64,000 bases of DNA from Deroplatys truncata. Lineage: Eukaryota > Arthropoda > Insecta > Mantodea > Mantidae. The number at the start of each line of letters is the position of its first letter. Position 1 is the first letter of the stretch. The notes beneath the pieces are model-generated. The model saw nothing but the letters and a program-made list of their open reading frames with translations, did not search any database and was not told where the DNA came from. Positions 10,559 through 22,089 of the stretch are shown here, in pieces. The position numbers and the translations under genes were made by a program. The stretch is from contig CM060985.1 of the NCBI GenBank assembly GCA_030765065.1, positions 176,082,096-176,146,095 of the forward strand. The letters run 5' to 3'.

Positions 10559-11417
10559 ACTTCCTCCATTACATACTTAGAGTAAGTAGAGAAGCTATCG
10601 CATTCGATCAAAAATAATTCAATATCGAGATTTTACCGGAAATATATGTTTGAGACCTCTGAGTCCAAATAAAGCATTATTGGTGACATGTCCGTGTGTC
10701 TGTGAATATCATAAGTAAACAATGAAAATTCGGATAAATACCAAACTTTGTATTTAGGTTCAATACCTTCCAAAGATGCTACAAGATTATGTTCAACGAA
10801 ATCTCTCCACCCTAGACTACTCTTTACATGGGACATTTTTCGAAATTTTTTGTTTTCTAAAAATGGCTCTATCGGTTTTGATTAAAATACCATATATGAA
10901 ATATATTTACATGACAAATAAATGTATATCTTGAATTTTTGGGGAACAGCCTGTGAAGTCCTCTTCATTCAGAAGGAATTTTGTATAACCTTGCATAACG
11001 GTAAACGTTAAGCGATAGACGAAAACGTGCTTCACATAAATGTGGATCTGTACAAAACATACAATTTATTTCAAATGGTTTCTTTGTGGCATAAGCCATT
11101 TCTGAGATATCCGTTACTAAATGTTTGAATTGTTCAATAGTTATTGTTTTGAAGTCCCATCGATTTTCAGTTGTTTCTCGCGATGTCATGGAAACAGTAT
11201 GGAATTTTAAGGCCAGCATATAGCGTTCAGTTGTTAAACATTTGACTATCGCTGTTCTCTTTGTATCCATAACGAAATGTGTAATGTAGCTGTTTCTGTA
11301 AATGTTTATTTGGATTAAAATGTGGTAGATAAAAAGTAAGCTTTAGTAGGAATAATCTGTATATCCACCAATAAACCATAGAGGTAGAGAAAGTCATGCA
11401 AATGCATCACAATCAGA
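10559..11417 (+). mobile_element. HINE-like type B, near full length, uninterrupted
   Basis: The cleanest type B copy, about 860 bp. Its start 'acttcctccattacatac' is diverged. It has a reduced GT tract, then the B-specific 'gttgtttctcgcgatgtcat' and 'ggccagcatatagcgt', and ends 'gtagagaaagtcatgc'...'atcaga'. It is colinear with type A over the first ~500 bp and differs in the 3' third. It is a useful reference for recognising the interrupted B copies. Confidence 0.75.
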
Positions 11418-11760
11418 TTTCCAGAAAAGGCGTCGCGTGTGTGCGCGCATGAACAGATAAGTCTGTTAAATACCGAAGTTGCTGTTTATGTTTAGTGCTT
11501 TCCAAGGCTGTTACACAAGATTTTCCTGAAAATCTCTTCACCGCAAACCACCCTTTACATGGAAAATGTTTGATAATTTTTTATTTAATCAAAAATGTAG
11601 ATCTCATTAAACCACATCACTTCTATCAAATAAAATATTTTGAGGCGTTATCCATTTCTAAAGTATTCTTTGTTGTAAGTTTGAAGTTTTGAATACTTAT
11701 GTTTAAGTGGTAGGCCGCTATTCCTTCTTTCTCGTGGTCATGCATTCAGAGCCATCTCAA
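11418..11760 (+). repeat. Diverged family fragment, type C
   Basis: Shows the usual order in degraded form: GT-rich tract, 'gataagtctgttaaatacc', 'caccctttacatggaaaa', 'atgtagatctcattaaa', 'tctcgtggtcatgcattc'. Large internal deletions. Non-coding. Confidence 0.5.
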
Positions 11761-12002
11761 AGGGACCCACGTTTTAAAAATCACATTATGGCTTTAACCT
11801 CTACAGTGGTTTTGCTTCACACTCAGCTACTGCACGGTGGGACTCCCGCCGAAACACTTACAATTCTCCCTCACATTCTCACAGTTACAAATACAATGAT
11901 AATAAGCACATACCTTATCATAAAAGATTTTGGAAATGTTGTCCCTCTATCCACACATTTCTGACTTCTTCCCAAGAAACACTTATTCACCTCGAAGGTT
12001 CA

Positions 12003-12545
12003 ATATGCAGTGGTATCTGGCTATTTTACGGCACAGGATTTGTAGGAATGGTCCCGGGTTCGGTACTAGTTCAGGGTTCTTTGTATGGATCTTGGATCTC
12101 GGGTTAGTGGTGAATACGACTGTTTGTTTTCCTGCTCGTTTATTTACCGTCACCGTTTCAACATTTGATTCCTGCTATTTCTTCGACACACACACACGCT
12201 TCATGTCATCTCGCCTAATCGCCGACACTTTTCTGACAACAATCTCTAATGAACTACCACGGCCAAGTGTGTATTCTAAAATCTTCTGTTTCTCTGTTTC
12301 AAACGTTCTATATCTCCCCATTCCACTATCACACTATCACTTGATTGCTAGCTTCTTTCATTGGAGGCCTAAGGCTATCTGGCTTTTGGCGAACATTGAC
12401 CCTTTTCTACCTCTGCGTTCCAGCAACCTAACGGGACACTTAACAACAGAGGGAAAAACCACCCGTTTCCGTCCAATGATGGCACCGTCGCAACTCAACC
12501 CTTCGCTAAATTTACAGTCACACTCGCTTTCCAGTTTTATTTAAC
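12003..12545 (+). mobile_element. Long tRNA-headed SINE (S2), plus copy
   Basis: The head 'tggtatctggctattttacg' then 'ggaatggtcccgggttcggt' has A- and B-box-like elements of a tRNA promoter. A ~470-bp body follows. The whole unit matches 17940-18462 in reverse complement, including 'acgactgtttg', a CA/TG-rich middle and a late 'ggcaccgtc' block. A second colinear copy makes this a repeat, so the 204-codon open frame crossing it (11930-12544) should not be read as a protein gene. Confidence 0.7.
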
Positions 12546-12699
12546 ACTATCCTTACTGTTATTGATATTTATTCCCCCTAAGATTATGATTTTATTTAAC
12601 TAATGAAAATGTACTGCTTCAAATATCTGAAATTGAGTGAGTATAACGCCTGATTTTTCACTGTTCTCCCATAGTATGGGGATGCGTTGCATATGTTTT

Positions 12700-13100
12700 G
12701 TTTTAAGTCACACACAGAGTTAAATCAGGGGATCCTGAGGGCCATAATCATTTACTAATTACCCTATCTTCAAAAATGCCCTGTATTACATTTAACGATC
12801 CATCGACTGTATGAGTGGTAGCATAGTCTTGTTGGAAAACTACAGACTGGCATTAGTATCGGTCAGGTGTTCAAAAAATAGTGTGAGCAAGTCATTCTTG
12901 TACCTCTGCCTTTAGGTCCTATTATTCCGTATGCATTTACTGCACACCAATTTTCGCGTCATGCAAGGAAATCTTGTGTGTAAAATCGGGTTTCTCTGTA
13001 CTCCAATATATGTTATTTTACGACGAAACATAGTCATATAAATGGAGCCAGCTTTATCACAAAACAATATTAAGCTTGGGTCAATTACTCTTATCATTTC
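12700..13100 (-). pseudogene. Transposase fossil (DD37-39D-like Tc1/mariner relative)
   Basis: Read on the minus strand across three frames: ILFCDKA (first acidic site region), then NNIYWSTEKPDFTHKISLHD, WCAVNAYGIIGP, RYKNDLLTLFFEHLTD, VFQQDYATTHTVDGSLNVIQ and LWPSGSPDLT. The order matches the catalytic half of insect transposases with FQQD...SPDLTP(C/Y)D motifs. At least two frameshifts and two stops are present. The same kind of protein is at 39525-41280. I see no terminal repeats for this copy. Confidence 0.6.
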
Positions 13101-13626
13101 AAAAAATCCACCAACAGAAATTTAAACGACTCTGATAATAATATGAAAAATAAACCCCCATATATTGGGAGAACTAACAGAAAATATCAGGTGAAGACTC
13201 ACTCAATTTCTGATATTAAACTCTCAAGTGTGAACAAACATTCCCTGAGAAGACACCAGAAATGTGTAGATAGAGAAGGACATCTCTTATGATAACGTGT
13301 GCTTATTATCATTGTAATTGTAACTATGACAATGTGAGGCAGTTGCGGGGGTGTTATTAACTGTTTTGACCTGAATCAGAGGTGCGGTGCCAGGCGCGAG
13401 AACAGACATGCGGTAGCAGTAGTCTAAACGAAAAGTACTGTATATCCTTGTTTTAAAATTAAGTACCGTTTTAATATTTTGCCGCTGCAGTCTAGATTTT
13501 GAGCATGCGCGATCACTTCCTCCTTTCATTAGGAAGACAGACGCAGTTGGAGGATCGTCAGTATGTTTTCCCGTTGTTAGGGAGTTTTGAAACGTTCAAA
13601 ACAATCTAACGATCCGCCGAGTGTGA

Positions 13627-13996
13627 AGTCGTATACGTTTTTTGAATGCAAGAAATGTTACGCCAGCAAACATTCATCGCCAGATTTATGCGGAAACAAT
13701 AATGAGTGACAATGCTCGGCCACACACAGCCAAACAAATTCAAGATCTGATGGCATTATTTGCTTGGGAACAATTCGATCACACTCCCTAAAGTCCGCAT
13801 TTGGCACCGATTTTCATCTGCTTCTTTATCTAAGGAAATTATTTGGCGGAAAGCGTTTCAACGACGATGATGTGAAACAAAAAGTGCAGACTTGGCTTTC
13901 ATCACAGGCGGCATCATTCTTTGATGAAGACATACAAAAGCTGGTTTCTCGTTATGAAAAGTGTCTGAAAAACGGCGGCGACTATGTGGAGAAAAA

Positions 13997-14000
<4 letters not shown>
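13627..14000 (+). pseudogene. Mariner transposase, internally deleted
   Basis: The frame reads SRIRFLNARNVTPANIHRQI, an N-terminal mariner helix-turn-helix segment. It then joins directly (...ETIMSD/NARPHTA...) to the second catalytic motif DNARPH. About 500 bp including the first catalytic Asp is missing at this join, which keeps the frame. A TAA stop follows after HTP, a 2-base loss shifts the frame at LAP, and the C-terminus continues as LRKLFGGKRF, SSQAASFFDE, YEKCLKNGGDYVEKK and TAG. It cannot make transposase. The stop codon merges into the (AGT)n tract. Confidence 0.75.
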
Positions 14001-14067
<67 letters not shown>

Positions 14068-14088
14068 TGTAGTAGTAGTAGTAGTAGG
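13997..14088 (+). repeat. (AGT)n microsatellite
   Basis: About 30 near-perfect AGT repeats with one interruption (TTGT near 14067). The array begins at the AAAAAGTAG end of the mariner C-terminus. Poly-Val, poly-Ser and poly-Thr frames through it are artefacts. Confidence 0.95.
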
Positions 14089-15756
14089 ACTAGGGCTTTT
14101 ATTGTGCACAGTTTCTGTCTCCTTTTCTACAATACAACAATCATATGGGCCTCATTGCCGTACACGCTTTTCCTGTTCTATAATCTAACACTTGTGTATA
14201 ATACTAAATATATACTCACTATATATACATAAGTATGTACTATGAAAACTAACATAATGAAGGAAGAGAAAAAATAATAATAAGCATGAATTACAACTAT
14301 ATTACAAATATATACAGTGCTCCGACCCTTAAAAACTCGCTCTTATGTACGGCCCCCCTCTTCCGTTCTCCAGAGTAATTAGCCTCCTTTTCCGAATCTT
14401 AGACAAAAAAAGAACCCATTTTATGACAGCCCGAGCCCAGCATTACATCCAAGCAGACCTCCATTTACCTACCGGACTCCAGAAACTGTGCTGATAAATA
14501 TTGTTTCTTAGCAATTCCATTTCCTTGTACCGAGTCAGAATATGATTCCATATTTCCCTTTCACCACAGAGTGGAACATATTCTCACTCCGATATTAGAT
14601 AATTTGTTGCCAAATCTTTATGCTTTATTAGATTTTTTTATTAGAATTGTTTTCTTTAATAATATTTGTTTTTAGAATAATTTTTATTTTAAATGATTTA
14701 ATTATTTTTATTGAGTGGGAGATTGTTAGATTAAATTCTAGCCACGCCAACCTCTCGCGTACAGTTATCTAACTCCCCCAGCCCCGCGCTATTATACACT
14801 GTAAGTTAAGTGAAATTTTAGCCGTACATTGTCATTCTAAATTCTGTCTGTCAATATCACGTATCGCCTCTAAATTATCATTCCGCTACGTCTGAAGTCC
14901 CTCCCCTGTAGGCAAATGTACCAATGAATGATAATAAAGTGCTTGGAAAATAATGTTCTGTTATTTGTTTTAAAAAATTATCCATACTGTGTTTAAAAGC
15001 ACTTGTGTTTACAAATTTTCTCTATAATCTTATATAGTCTGGACACTTCTCCAACTTTTGTTACACAAGAAAAGGGGGAGGAGTTGTATGTGTCATTTTA
15101 CAATTAGGTAGATGTATTAGCAATCAGAGACACATCCTTCTCAATAATTTTGATGCTATATAGTTTCGGCTGTAGAGTACAAGTGTGATAAAGCTGAAAA
15201 AAGGCAGGCCATAAACAAGGGATCTGTCCCAGCATAGCCATTAATATGTATTTTCAGCTTATTCCGACTAATGGACTCGCTGCTGGTGTTTTATGGATCT
15301 TGAAGAGAACAATGAGGGAACGGCGCCCCTTAGAGGACGGGGCTCTTGTCTGTATTAAAGCTGTGAATCTGGATTAAAATAGTTCGCCGTGTTTTATCCC
15401 ATTATTTCAAGTACCCTAAAGTGTTTTCGCATTAAAATTGACAGCTCCTAAATTTACTGACACCGTAACACAGTGCTGGATATGATTTATGGAAGGGTTG
15501 TAAGAGCTTGCAGGGGAGTTAGGAGGGTGGAATGCAAAGGAAGGAAACAAATTCGATACACGTACACACTGCAGGATCGACGCTGTTTTACTGGTGGAAA
15601 CAGAAACATGTAAAAAAATATCGCAACATCTGGCGTGCAACATTCGGGACAAAAGTGTTAGGAAAGTTGCAGAAGAATTTCATTGGTTAGTGGTTCATAT
15701 CAGGGCTCATTATTGCCATCTTCCGAATAAATAGCGATAGGAATTAAAAAACATCT
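14089..15756. other. Stretch without a recognised gene
   Basis: About 1.7 kb with only short frames. 14731-14960 runs from TGTTAGATTAAATTC to a polyadenylation signal AATAAA (about 14934), so it might be a solo LTR or a processed 3' end, but no CA terminus or duplicated target is visible. Nothing else recognised. Confidence 0.25.
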
Positions 15757-15961
15757 CATGTGTTACTTTCATATGACTATCTCCACCCACTCATCAACAA
15801 ACTGTTATAAAAGTTTATCCTTCTATCTACTTCATTTTAATCAGGATAAACGTTTGTAGAAATGGTTTTATTACGTATTTCGTTGTAGGTACAATGGCAA
15901 TAGTGGGAATATTTAGGCAATATTTTAAGACCTCGTCGCTATGATATGTCTTTAGAATGTC

Positions 15962-16232
15962 GTCCTCCGTGGTGTAGTGATTATCATGCTAGCCTCTAGA
16001 TCCCGAGGTCACCGGTTCAAACCCGGGGGAGGGCGATGGATTTTTTTTCGGGAGTAAATATCCTTAACATGGCTTCCTTCGGAAGGGAAGTAAAGCTGGT
16101 GGTCCCGTGTCGTAGACTTATGGCATGTAAAAGAACCTCAAGCCTGATAGAGGCCTCTGAGAAAAATTACCGGTCTTTCACGCCCAATATAGAATGGACT
16201 ATAGTAGTTAAAGAGCATCTATAAATGGAACT
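15962..16232 (+). mobile_element. tRNA-derived SINE (S3)
   Basis: The head 'cctccgtggtgtagtgatta' fits an acceptor stem and A box. 'ccggttcaaacccggg' (about 16012-16027) is a strong T-arm/B box. A ~200-bp body follows, ending near 'agcatctataaatgg'. The unit interrupts a type C repeat. A 62-codon frame inside it is incidental. Confidence 0.7.
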
Positions 16233-16551
16233 CAATATAGGTTTGTCCTTAAAACTCCGTTCTTCCTATATGACCACGAGAAGAAAAACTGAATAACTAC
16301 TTCTTATTTAAAAAACAGTATAAGCAGGATATAATTCAAACCAATAGTAAGGAATATCTCCGTAAAAGTTGACAGATTGTGTGCTTTAACGAGGTATATA
16401 GTTTTTATGTCGTAAGGTTTTGTTTATCTCTTACGCCTTATAAAGACATTCAGAATGAATACATCTTCACTGGCTGTTACCAGAAAACTCAAGATATACA
16501 TTTAATTTGTCATGAAAGTATGTTAAACGTATCCCCTTTATTACAGAGGGA

Positions 16552-17030
16552 ACTCGAAACCTATCCAGAGTAGACATATGCGTTCCACAAGGAAGGTTTA
16601 CGCGAGAGGAGACACCGGGCGGCCGGATCCAGGAATGACAATACAGCAATGACAGGATCTTTATGTTTCCAGATATAGATACCCCGGTAGTGGCCAGGCA
16701 GACACCGGGGACACAAACTGACACAGAGGGGGTGCAACGCCCCTCAAGAGGCAGCGAGCCGAAAACGGAGGGATGGAGAGAGTTACAAACAGTATCTTTT
16801 TCCCCTGACACGCTGTACCGTAACACCTTCACCGATGATGGGTTAATGAAACGAAGAATGGAACAAAATGGAGAGACAGGAAATTCGGAGACTGAAAGAA
16901 ACCACTACAGTATTCACCTGACACACCAGGAAACCCCGAAAAAACCTATGGGTCAGAGTAGGGGGTTGTCGAGATCGATCCCGAATACGGCTCACAGACG
17001 TTACCGTCTGATCACCCTGCTCGGCACTTC
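16552..17030 (-). mobile_element. SINE family S1, reverse copy
   Basis: Reverse complement of the unit at 45765-46270. The head (right end) has 'cgtattcgggatcgatctcg' and 'ctactctgacccatag'. The far end has 'ctggaaacataaagatcctg' and 'ggccgcccggtgtctcctct'. It sits within a type C repeat. Frames of 121 and 124 codons here lie inside the SINE and are not genes. Confidence 0.75.
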
Positions 17031-17199
17031 AATCTAAATCATTACTGCCATTTTTGAGCAAGCCCCTATTTTCTTGAAATTCTTTGTGCCGTATCTTTGG
17101 AAGATGCTGAAATTAAGTATTAAGTTTGGTATTTATCAGAAGTTTCTTTTTTGAGTTATACTGTTCACAAACACTCGCGAACCTTTTACTAAAAGTTTG

Positions 17200-17830
17200 T
17201 GTTACAATCGCATGACTTTCTCTACCCTTATCGCTTACTAGAGGATATACAAACCATTCCTACTAATTTGTTTTTCTATCTACTACATTCTAATCCAAAT
17301 AAACCTTTACAGAAATAGCTACATTACACATTACGTTATAAATACAAAGAGAACTGCGATTGTCAAATGTTTAACAACTGGACGCTATATGCTGACCTTA
17401 AAATTCCATACTGTTTCCACGACATCGCGAGATATAATTGAAGAGGACTTAGTGCAGAGGACTTCATGATCGTGTCCCAGAAAATTCAAGATATACGTTT
17501 TATTTGGCATATAAATGTGTTTAAGGTGTGTTTTAATCAAAATCGTTAGGCATTTCTGAGAAATCAAAAGATTCGAAAAATATTTCAGTAAAGAGTAGTT
17601 TGGGGTGGTTTGGTATTTAGCTTGATACTTATCCGATATTTTGTTTTTGAGTTATGCTGTTCTAAATCATGCATACACACAGATACACAGACATTTTTAT
17701 AACAATATTTTTCTGCTTCAAGGGCCTCAAAACATGTATTTACGGTAAAATCTTGATGTCGAATTTTTTAGTAAAAAGCAATACCTTCTCTATCTCCTAT
17801 GTACGCGGTAGAGCGAGACAGTACGTTCTA
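17200..17830 (-). repeat. Type B repeat, reverse, with internal deletion
   Basis: Starts 'gtgttacaatcgcatgactt', then 'tttttctatctactacattc', the B signature 'gacgctatatgctgacct', then jumps after 'cgcgagatataattg' to the 'gaggacttcatgatc' block. It ends near 'tatgtacgcggtagag'. This copy shows the uninterrupted B sequence at the position where A copies lie at 725 and 6660. Confidence 0.7.
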
Positions 17831-17939
17831 CGTATCTAAATATAAAATGATAACCGTAGAGAAAATAAATATTAATAACAGTAGGAATGGTATTATTCAA
17901 TAACACTGGGAAGTGAGTATTATATGTATAGGTGAATAT

Positions 17940-18462
17940 GGGTTAAAAGACGGTGCCAGCAGCAGGCAGGAAAGGGGTTGGTTTTCCCCTCTCAATTGTA
18001 GCTAAGTGAGAGTAGAATTCGCTTTGTTAGTGTACCGTTAGGTCGCCTGAAAACCAGATATGTTAACAAAGGGCCAATGCACTCATAGACCCAGACATCC
18101 AATAAGAAAGAAGGTAGAAATCTTGTGATGGTGAAATAAGGAGATAGGAAATTTGAAATAAAGAAACACGAGATTTTATAAAACACTTTCTCATGGTATT
18201 TCCTTGGAGGTTGTTCAGAAAATAAATGTTAGTGCCGGTGGATAGGCGCGATTGTATGAAGCACAGCAACAAAGAAATGCGTGCGTGTGTAATATCAGGG
18301 ATCGATTTTAAAATGGTGAAGCGAAATAAAGGGGCAGGAAAATGAAACAGTCGTATTAACCAATCCTAGATACAAGACCTATGTAAGTTCCTGAGCTAGC
18401 ATCGAACCCGGGACCATTCCTGAAAATGTCGTGCCGCCAACTGGTACCGCCGCAAGAGGGAG
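17940..18462 (-). mobile_element. Long tRNA-headed SINE (S2), reverse copy
   Basis: Colinear reverse complement of 12003-12545. On the minus strand it opens 'ggcggtaccagttggcggc', then 'ggaatggtcccgggttcgat' (B box), then 'atacgactgtttcattttcc', and ends with 'ggcaccgtcttttaaccc'. Divergence between the copies is obvious, so the family is not recent. Confidence 0.7.
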
Positions 18463-18469
18463 TAAAATA

Positions 18470-19252
18470 TCCGATGTGATACACTCACATGACTTTCTCT
18501 ACTCTTGTAAAAACTATTTTTACAAACCCTTATTTTTCATATGCTTCATGTTAATCGAGATTTTAATCTTATTGCTAATTTTCTTGTTGATGCAAGGGGA
18601 ATTGGTAGGTTTTAAGCGATAGTCAAATGTTTTAAGAGCTGGTTGCTATGTGGAGTATACCATTCTCTTTGCACTACCAGCACAAAAAATGAATAACGAA
18701 TTTCCATATGAGAGAAAGTATAAGTATTGGAAAATTTAAGGGAATAACAAGCAATATCTCGAAATTGGTTCACTTAACAAAAAAAATGTATATAACATAC
18801 ATTGTGTATTTTAACGCGATCTATTTTGTCTATCTCTTATGGTTTACCAGTTATGCAAAAGTCGTTCACAATGAAGAATACTTTGGGAGACATTCCCGGA
18901 AAATTCAAGATATACATTTTATTTGTCACAAAAGTATCTTAAACATATGATATTTTAATCAAAATTTTCTAAAAATGTTGCATGTAAAGGGTAATCTGGG
19001 GTGGGGGATTTTCTTGAAAACCTTCGTATCGCATCTCTGGAAGATACTGAACCTAGATCCAAGTTTGGTGTTTATCCGACTGTTCGTTTCTGAGTTATGC
19101 TGTTCACAGACACACACAGGCATGTTTCCAAAAATGCTGTTTTTTTTGGATTCAGGGGAGTCTCAAAACATATATTTCCGGTGAAATCTCGGTATTGAAT
19201 TTTTGGGTGGAATACAATACTTCCCCTAGATACTATACGTAGTAGAGAAAGT
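18470..19252 (-). mobile_element. HINE-like type A, reverse
   Basis: Starts TCCGATGTGATACACTCACA and ends TAGTAGAGAAAGT next to AAAAA. The CA tract is short ('cacacacagg' near 19112) and a ~60-bp block around 'cgagccatttttgag' is missing. Both ends are present. Confidence 0.75.
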
Positions 19253-19410
19253 AAAAATTGACTATCGCTTTATTTCTGTATGGTACAACAAAATGTGAAT
19301 TTAGGTTTTATTTGGATAAAGAAGAACGATAGAGTAATAAGCTGTTATAAGAGTGGTTTCAGAAGAGTGAGTAGAGAAGTCATGTGAATGTAACACATTC
19401 TATTTTGTTT
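19253..19410 (+). repeat. Type C 3' tail
   Basis: Short forward piece running from 'attgactatcgctttatttc' to 'gagtagagaagtcatgtgaa'. It shows the family's terminal block, directly adjoining the A copy before it. Confidence 0.5.
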
Positions 19411-19646
19411 ATATTAGAGTCATGGAAATTGTTTTCATGTAGTTAATCTCATAATATGTTTTTCACATACGTATTTAGATATTCCCTTCCTACGGTTACC
19501 ATGACACTCAAAATTGCTTTTAACATGCGGTATACGCCTGCAGTGCCATTATCTCTCCGCTGCGGTTACAGTAATGCCAAACGGGTAGATTAGATTTTAT
19601 TCCTCTTTGAAAGCTTGGTGTAACTGCGATGCAGCTGTATATTTTT

Positions 19647-20484
19647 ACCTTCTCTACTACACATAGTAAGTAGGGAAGTATTGCATTCCACTCAAAAAAA
19701 TCGATATCGAGGGTTCAGCGCAAATACATGCTTTTAGGTACCCTGAATCTAAATAAAACAGTTTTGAAAACATGTTCTTAAGTGTGTCTGTCTGTGAACA
19801 GCATAACTCAAAACCGAAAAGTCGGATAAATACCAAACTTGGTATTTGAGTTCAGTGTCTTCCAAGGATGCAACACTGAGATTTTAAAGAAAATTCCCTT
19901 ACCTATACCAGAGTACCCTTTACATGGAACATTTTTCGAGAATTTTGATTTTCTCAAAAATGGCCCTAACGATTTTGATTAAAATATATATTTAAGATAT
20001 TTTTATGGCAAACGAAATGGTTAACTTGAATTTTCTGGAATTGTCCCCCAAAGTCCTTTTCGTTCTGAATGACTTTTACATAACAGGTAAACCGTAAGGG
20101 ATACAAAATTTTTACTACACAAAAGATGTAGATCTCGCTAAAACACACAATTTATACATTCACATTCTTTTGCAGAGTGAACCATTTCCGAGTTATTCCT
20201 TGTTATTTATTTGAATTTCCCAATATTTATGGGAATTCGTTATTCCTTTTTTATGTCTTGGACATACAAAGAGAATGGAATGCTGCACATAGCAACCAGC
20301 TCTTAAAATATTTGACTATCGCTTAAAGCCTACCATATTCCTCTTGCACTTACAAGAAAATTAACAATAAGATAGAGTCTGCAAATGTTTATTTCGATTA
20401 TCATGGAGCATATGGAGAATAAGCGTTTGTAAAAATAGTTTGTACAAGAGTAGAGAAAGTCATGTGAGTGCAACACACCATATT
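19647..20484 (+). mobile_element. HINE-like type A, forward, full length
   Basis: Starts 'accttctctactacacatag' and ends 'agtagagaaagtcatgtgag' plus 'acacaccata'. The GT tract is reduced to 'gtgtgtctgtctg'. Sequence order is otherwise standard. Confidence 0.75.
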
Positions 20485-20609
20485 TTTAGTTGATTTACCA
20501 ATAATCGCATTTTGGTGCTCATTTCAAAATTTCATCTTCCTTCCGCAATTTGTGCTTCCTCAAAAGAGGATTAGTGTAAATTTTTAGTCCATGAAAACCG
20601 AATAAGAAA

Positions 20610-20890
20610 TCTCATTTTACGTTCACATGACATTCTCTGCCCACTATGGAAGATTACTTTTTTTTATCTCTTTCACTTTATTCGAGATAACATTTGCAGA
20701 AACAACTGCATTACACTTTTCGTTATGAACACAAAGAGAGTAGCGATAGTCAAATGTTTAAAACCTGGTTGCTATACATGACCTTAAATTTTCATAACAT
20801 CGCGAAAAACAAGGCATTAAAAGAATGAGAACAAATGTCTCAGAAATGGCTGATACCACAAGTTTGCTTGAAATAAATTTATAAGGAAAT
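20610..20890 (-). repeat. Type B fragment, reverse
   Basis: Contains 'cacatgacattctctgccca', 'acacaaagagagtagcgata', 'cataacatcgcgaaaaac' and 'tctcagaaatggctgatacc' in B reverse order. Truncated after 'cttgaaataaattta'. Confidence 0.55.
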
Positions 20891-21084
20891 TTGTTGAGTA
20901 AATTTAAATTTAGGACCTTAAAATGACCACCATAATGTCTTTAAACAAAACACGACTAATGGAATTTACTTTCCCCCATAATGTCAAGCAACTTTTATTC
21001 AAGGCATTTCTTTCTACAACGCTTAGTTTTGGAGATATTGTACAGTCTCAACTTAAATGGTCCATCCTGTATACCCCTGCTTTT

Positions 21085-21245
21085 ATAAGTGACGGGCAGA
21101 TGGCAGCTTCGACACTTCTCCACAGAGGCCTGTAAAAGGCAACTGTACCTATGGTTCTGTATGCGACAGGTACATAGCAGCTTCGGCAGGTGCCCACAGA
21201 GGCCTCTAAGAGGCAATAGTACCTCTACTTCTGTTCGTGACGGTG
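21085..21245 (+). repeat. Short piece of the ~76-bp minisatellite
   Basis: Two degenerate units with 'cagatggcagcttcgacact', 'ccacagaggcct' and 'ggcaactgtacctatggttc'. Same family as 54490-56165. Short frames across it on either strand are repeats, not genes. Confidence 0.7.
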
Positions 21246-21469
21246 AGGCAGTAGTTTTAACACTTACATGATTTTCAGTCAAATGATATAAATATAAATT
21301 CAATAATAGCCCGCCTTAAAGTAATATGTGTATGCAACAGTATATAAAAAGTGTATATTACAGTCATTGCATATGTTTATATTATTATATCTATGTGTAA
21401 TAATGTTATGTGACTACATTACGTAATTTAATAATGTAGGAGCTGTGAGATAAATAAGTTAAAAGTTGC

Positions 21470-21900
21470 TAACAATGAGGTAACAATGAGGTAACCCAGA
21501 GGCAATAAGAGTTTGAAAGTTTAAATGCTACTAGTCATTATGGGAGAAACAATAATGTAAATTTAGTGACAGTTTATAAAATAGCCAATCAACAACCAGA
21601 AAAAGCTTTAGTAAAATGAAGGTGTCCTATTGGAGTAGGATTAGCCAATCAGAAACTGAAAAGGAGAAACATTTACAAATTTAGAAGTCGTTGCCTGCAG
21701 ACAGCGTTACTAACCAGACTCAAAAAGTGTCCTCGAAAGAAGTATAATACGTATTCGTTTGAGACGGAAAATAGTTTACGTGTTAAAAACGGCAAGTATT
21801 TAATAAAAAACATCTGACAGCTCTCTCTATATCAGTGAAGTGTTATTTAAATGGTATCAAGCATTAACAAAAGGAGTGAAGTAAAACTATAATCTGCGTA
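21470..21900 (+). promoter_or_regulatory. LTR-like promoter stretch (uncertain)
   Basis: Two CCAAT boxes ('agccaatcaacaacc' about 21581 and 'tagccaatcagaaactg' about 21644) lie upstream of a TATA-like 'gaagtataatacg' (about 21739). Downstream at 22215 is 'attggcgcccaaaacgtggg', similar to primer-binding-site regions of some LTR retrotransposons. This could be a degraded solo LTR, but termini and target duplications are not visible. Confidence 0.2.
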
Positions 21901-22089
21901 AGCCTACATTCTTGTCGCATCACAACCCTGCTAAGAGAAACATGTCTCTAACAATAATACTGACGCAGCCGAGGCAAACAAATATATAATATTTAAAGAA
22001 ACAGTCAAATTACAAAGTTAATATTTTTTTAAACTTGGGGCAAAAGCCACCTGAAGGTACATTTGGGGTGAAGGCTACCGGAAACTGTT

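Larger units (their letters stand above)
15757..17195 (-). mobile_element. Type C repeat, reverse, split by two SINEs
   Basis: Pieces at 15757-15961, 16233-16551 and 17031-17195. They read in order 'ctcatgtgttactttcatat', 'taaggaatatctccgtaaaa', 'ctcaagatatacatttaatt' and 'attaagtttggtatttatca', which is the reverse order of the family's blocks. Removing the SINEs at 15962-16232 and 16552-17030 restores a colinear copy. Confidence 0.65.

Noticed and set aside
11930-12544. 204-codon open frame as a protein gene
   Set aside because: It lies across a tRNA-headed repeat that recurs in reverse at 17940-18462, and the translation has no recognisable domain.
13858-14232. Poly-Thr, poly-Val and poly-Ser proteins
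   Set aside because: These are the three frames of the (AGT)n tract.
16012-16027. Functional tRNA gene
   Set aside because: Only A/B-box-like elements are present with poor stems, and a SINE body follows. The same reasoning applies at 7897, 12057, 45824 and 48440.
21470-21900. Host gene promoter
   Set aside because: CCAAT and TATA motifs are present but no gene follows. Nearby primer-binding-site-like repeats make an LTR remnant more likely.
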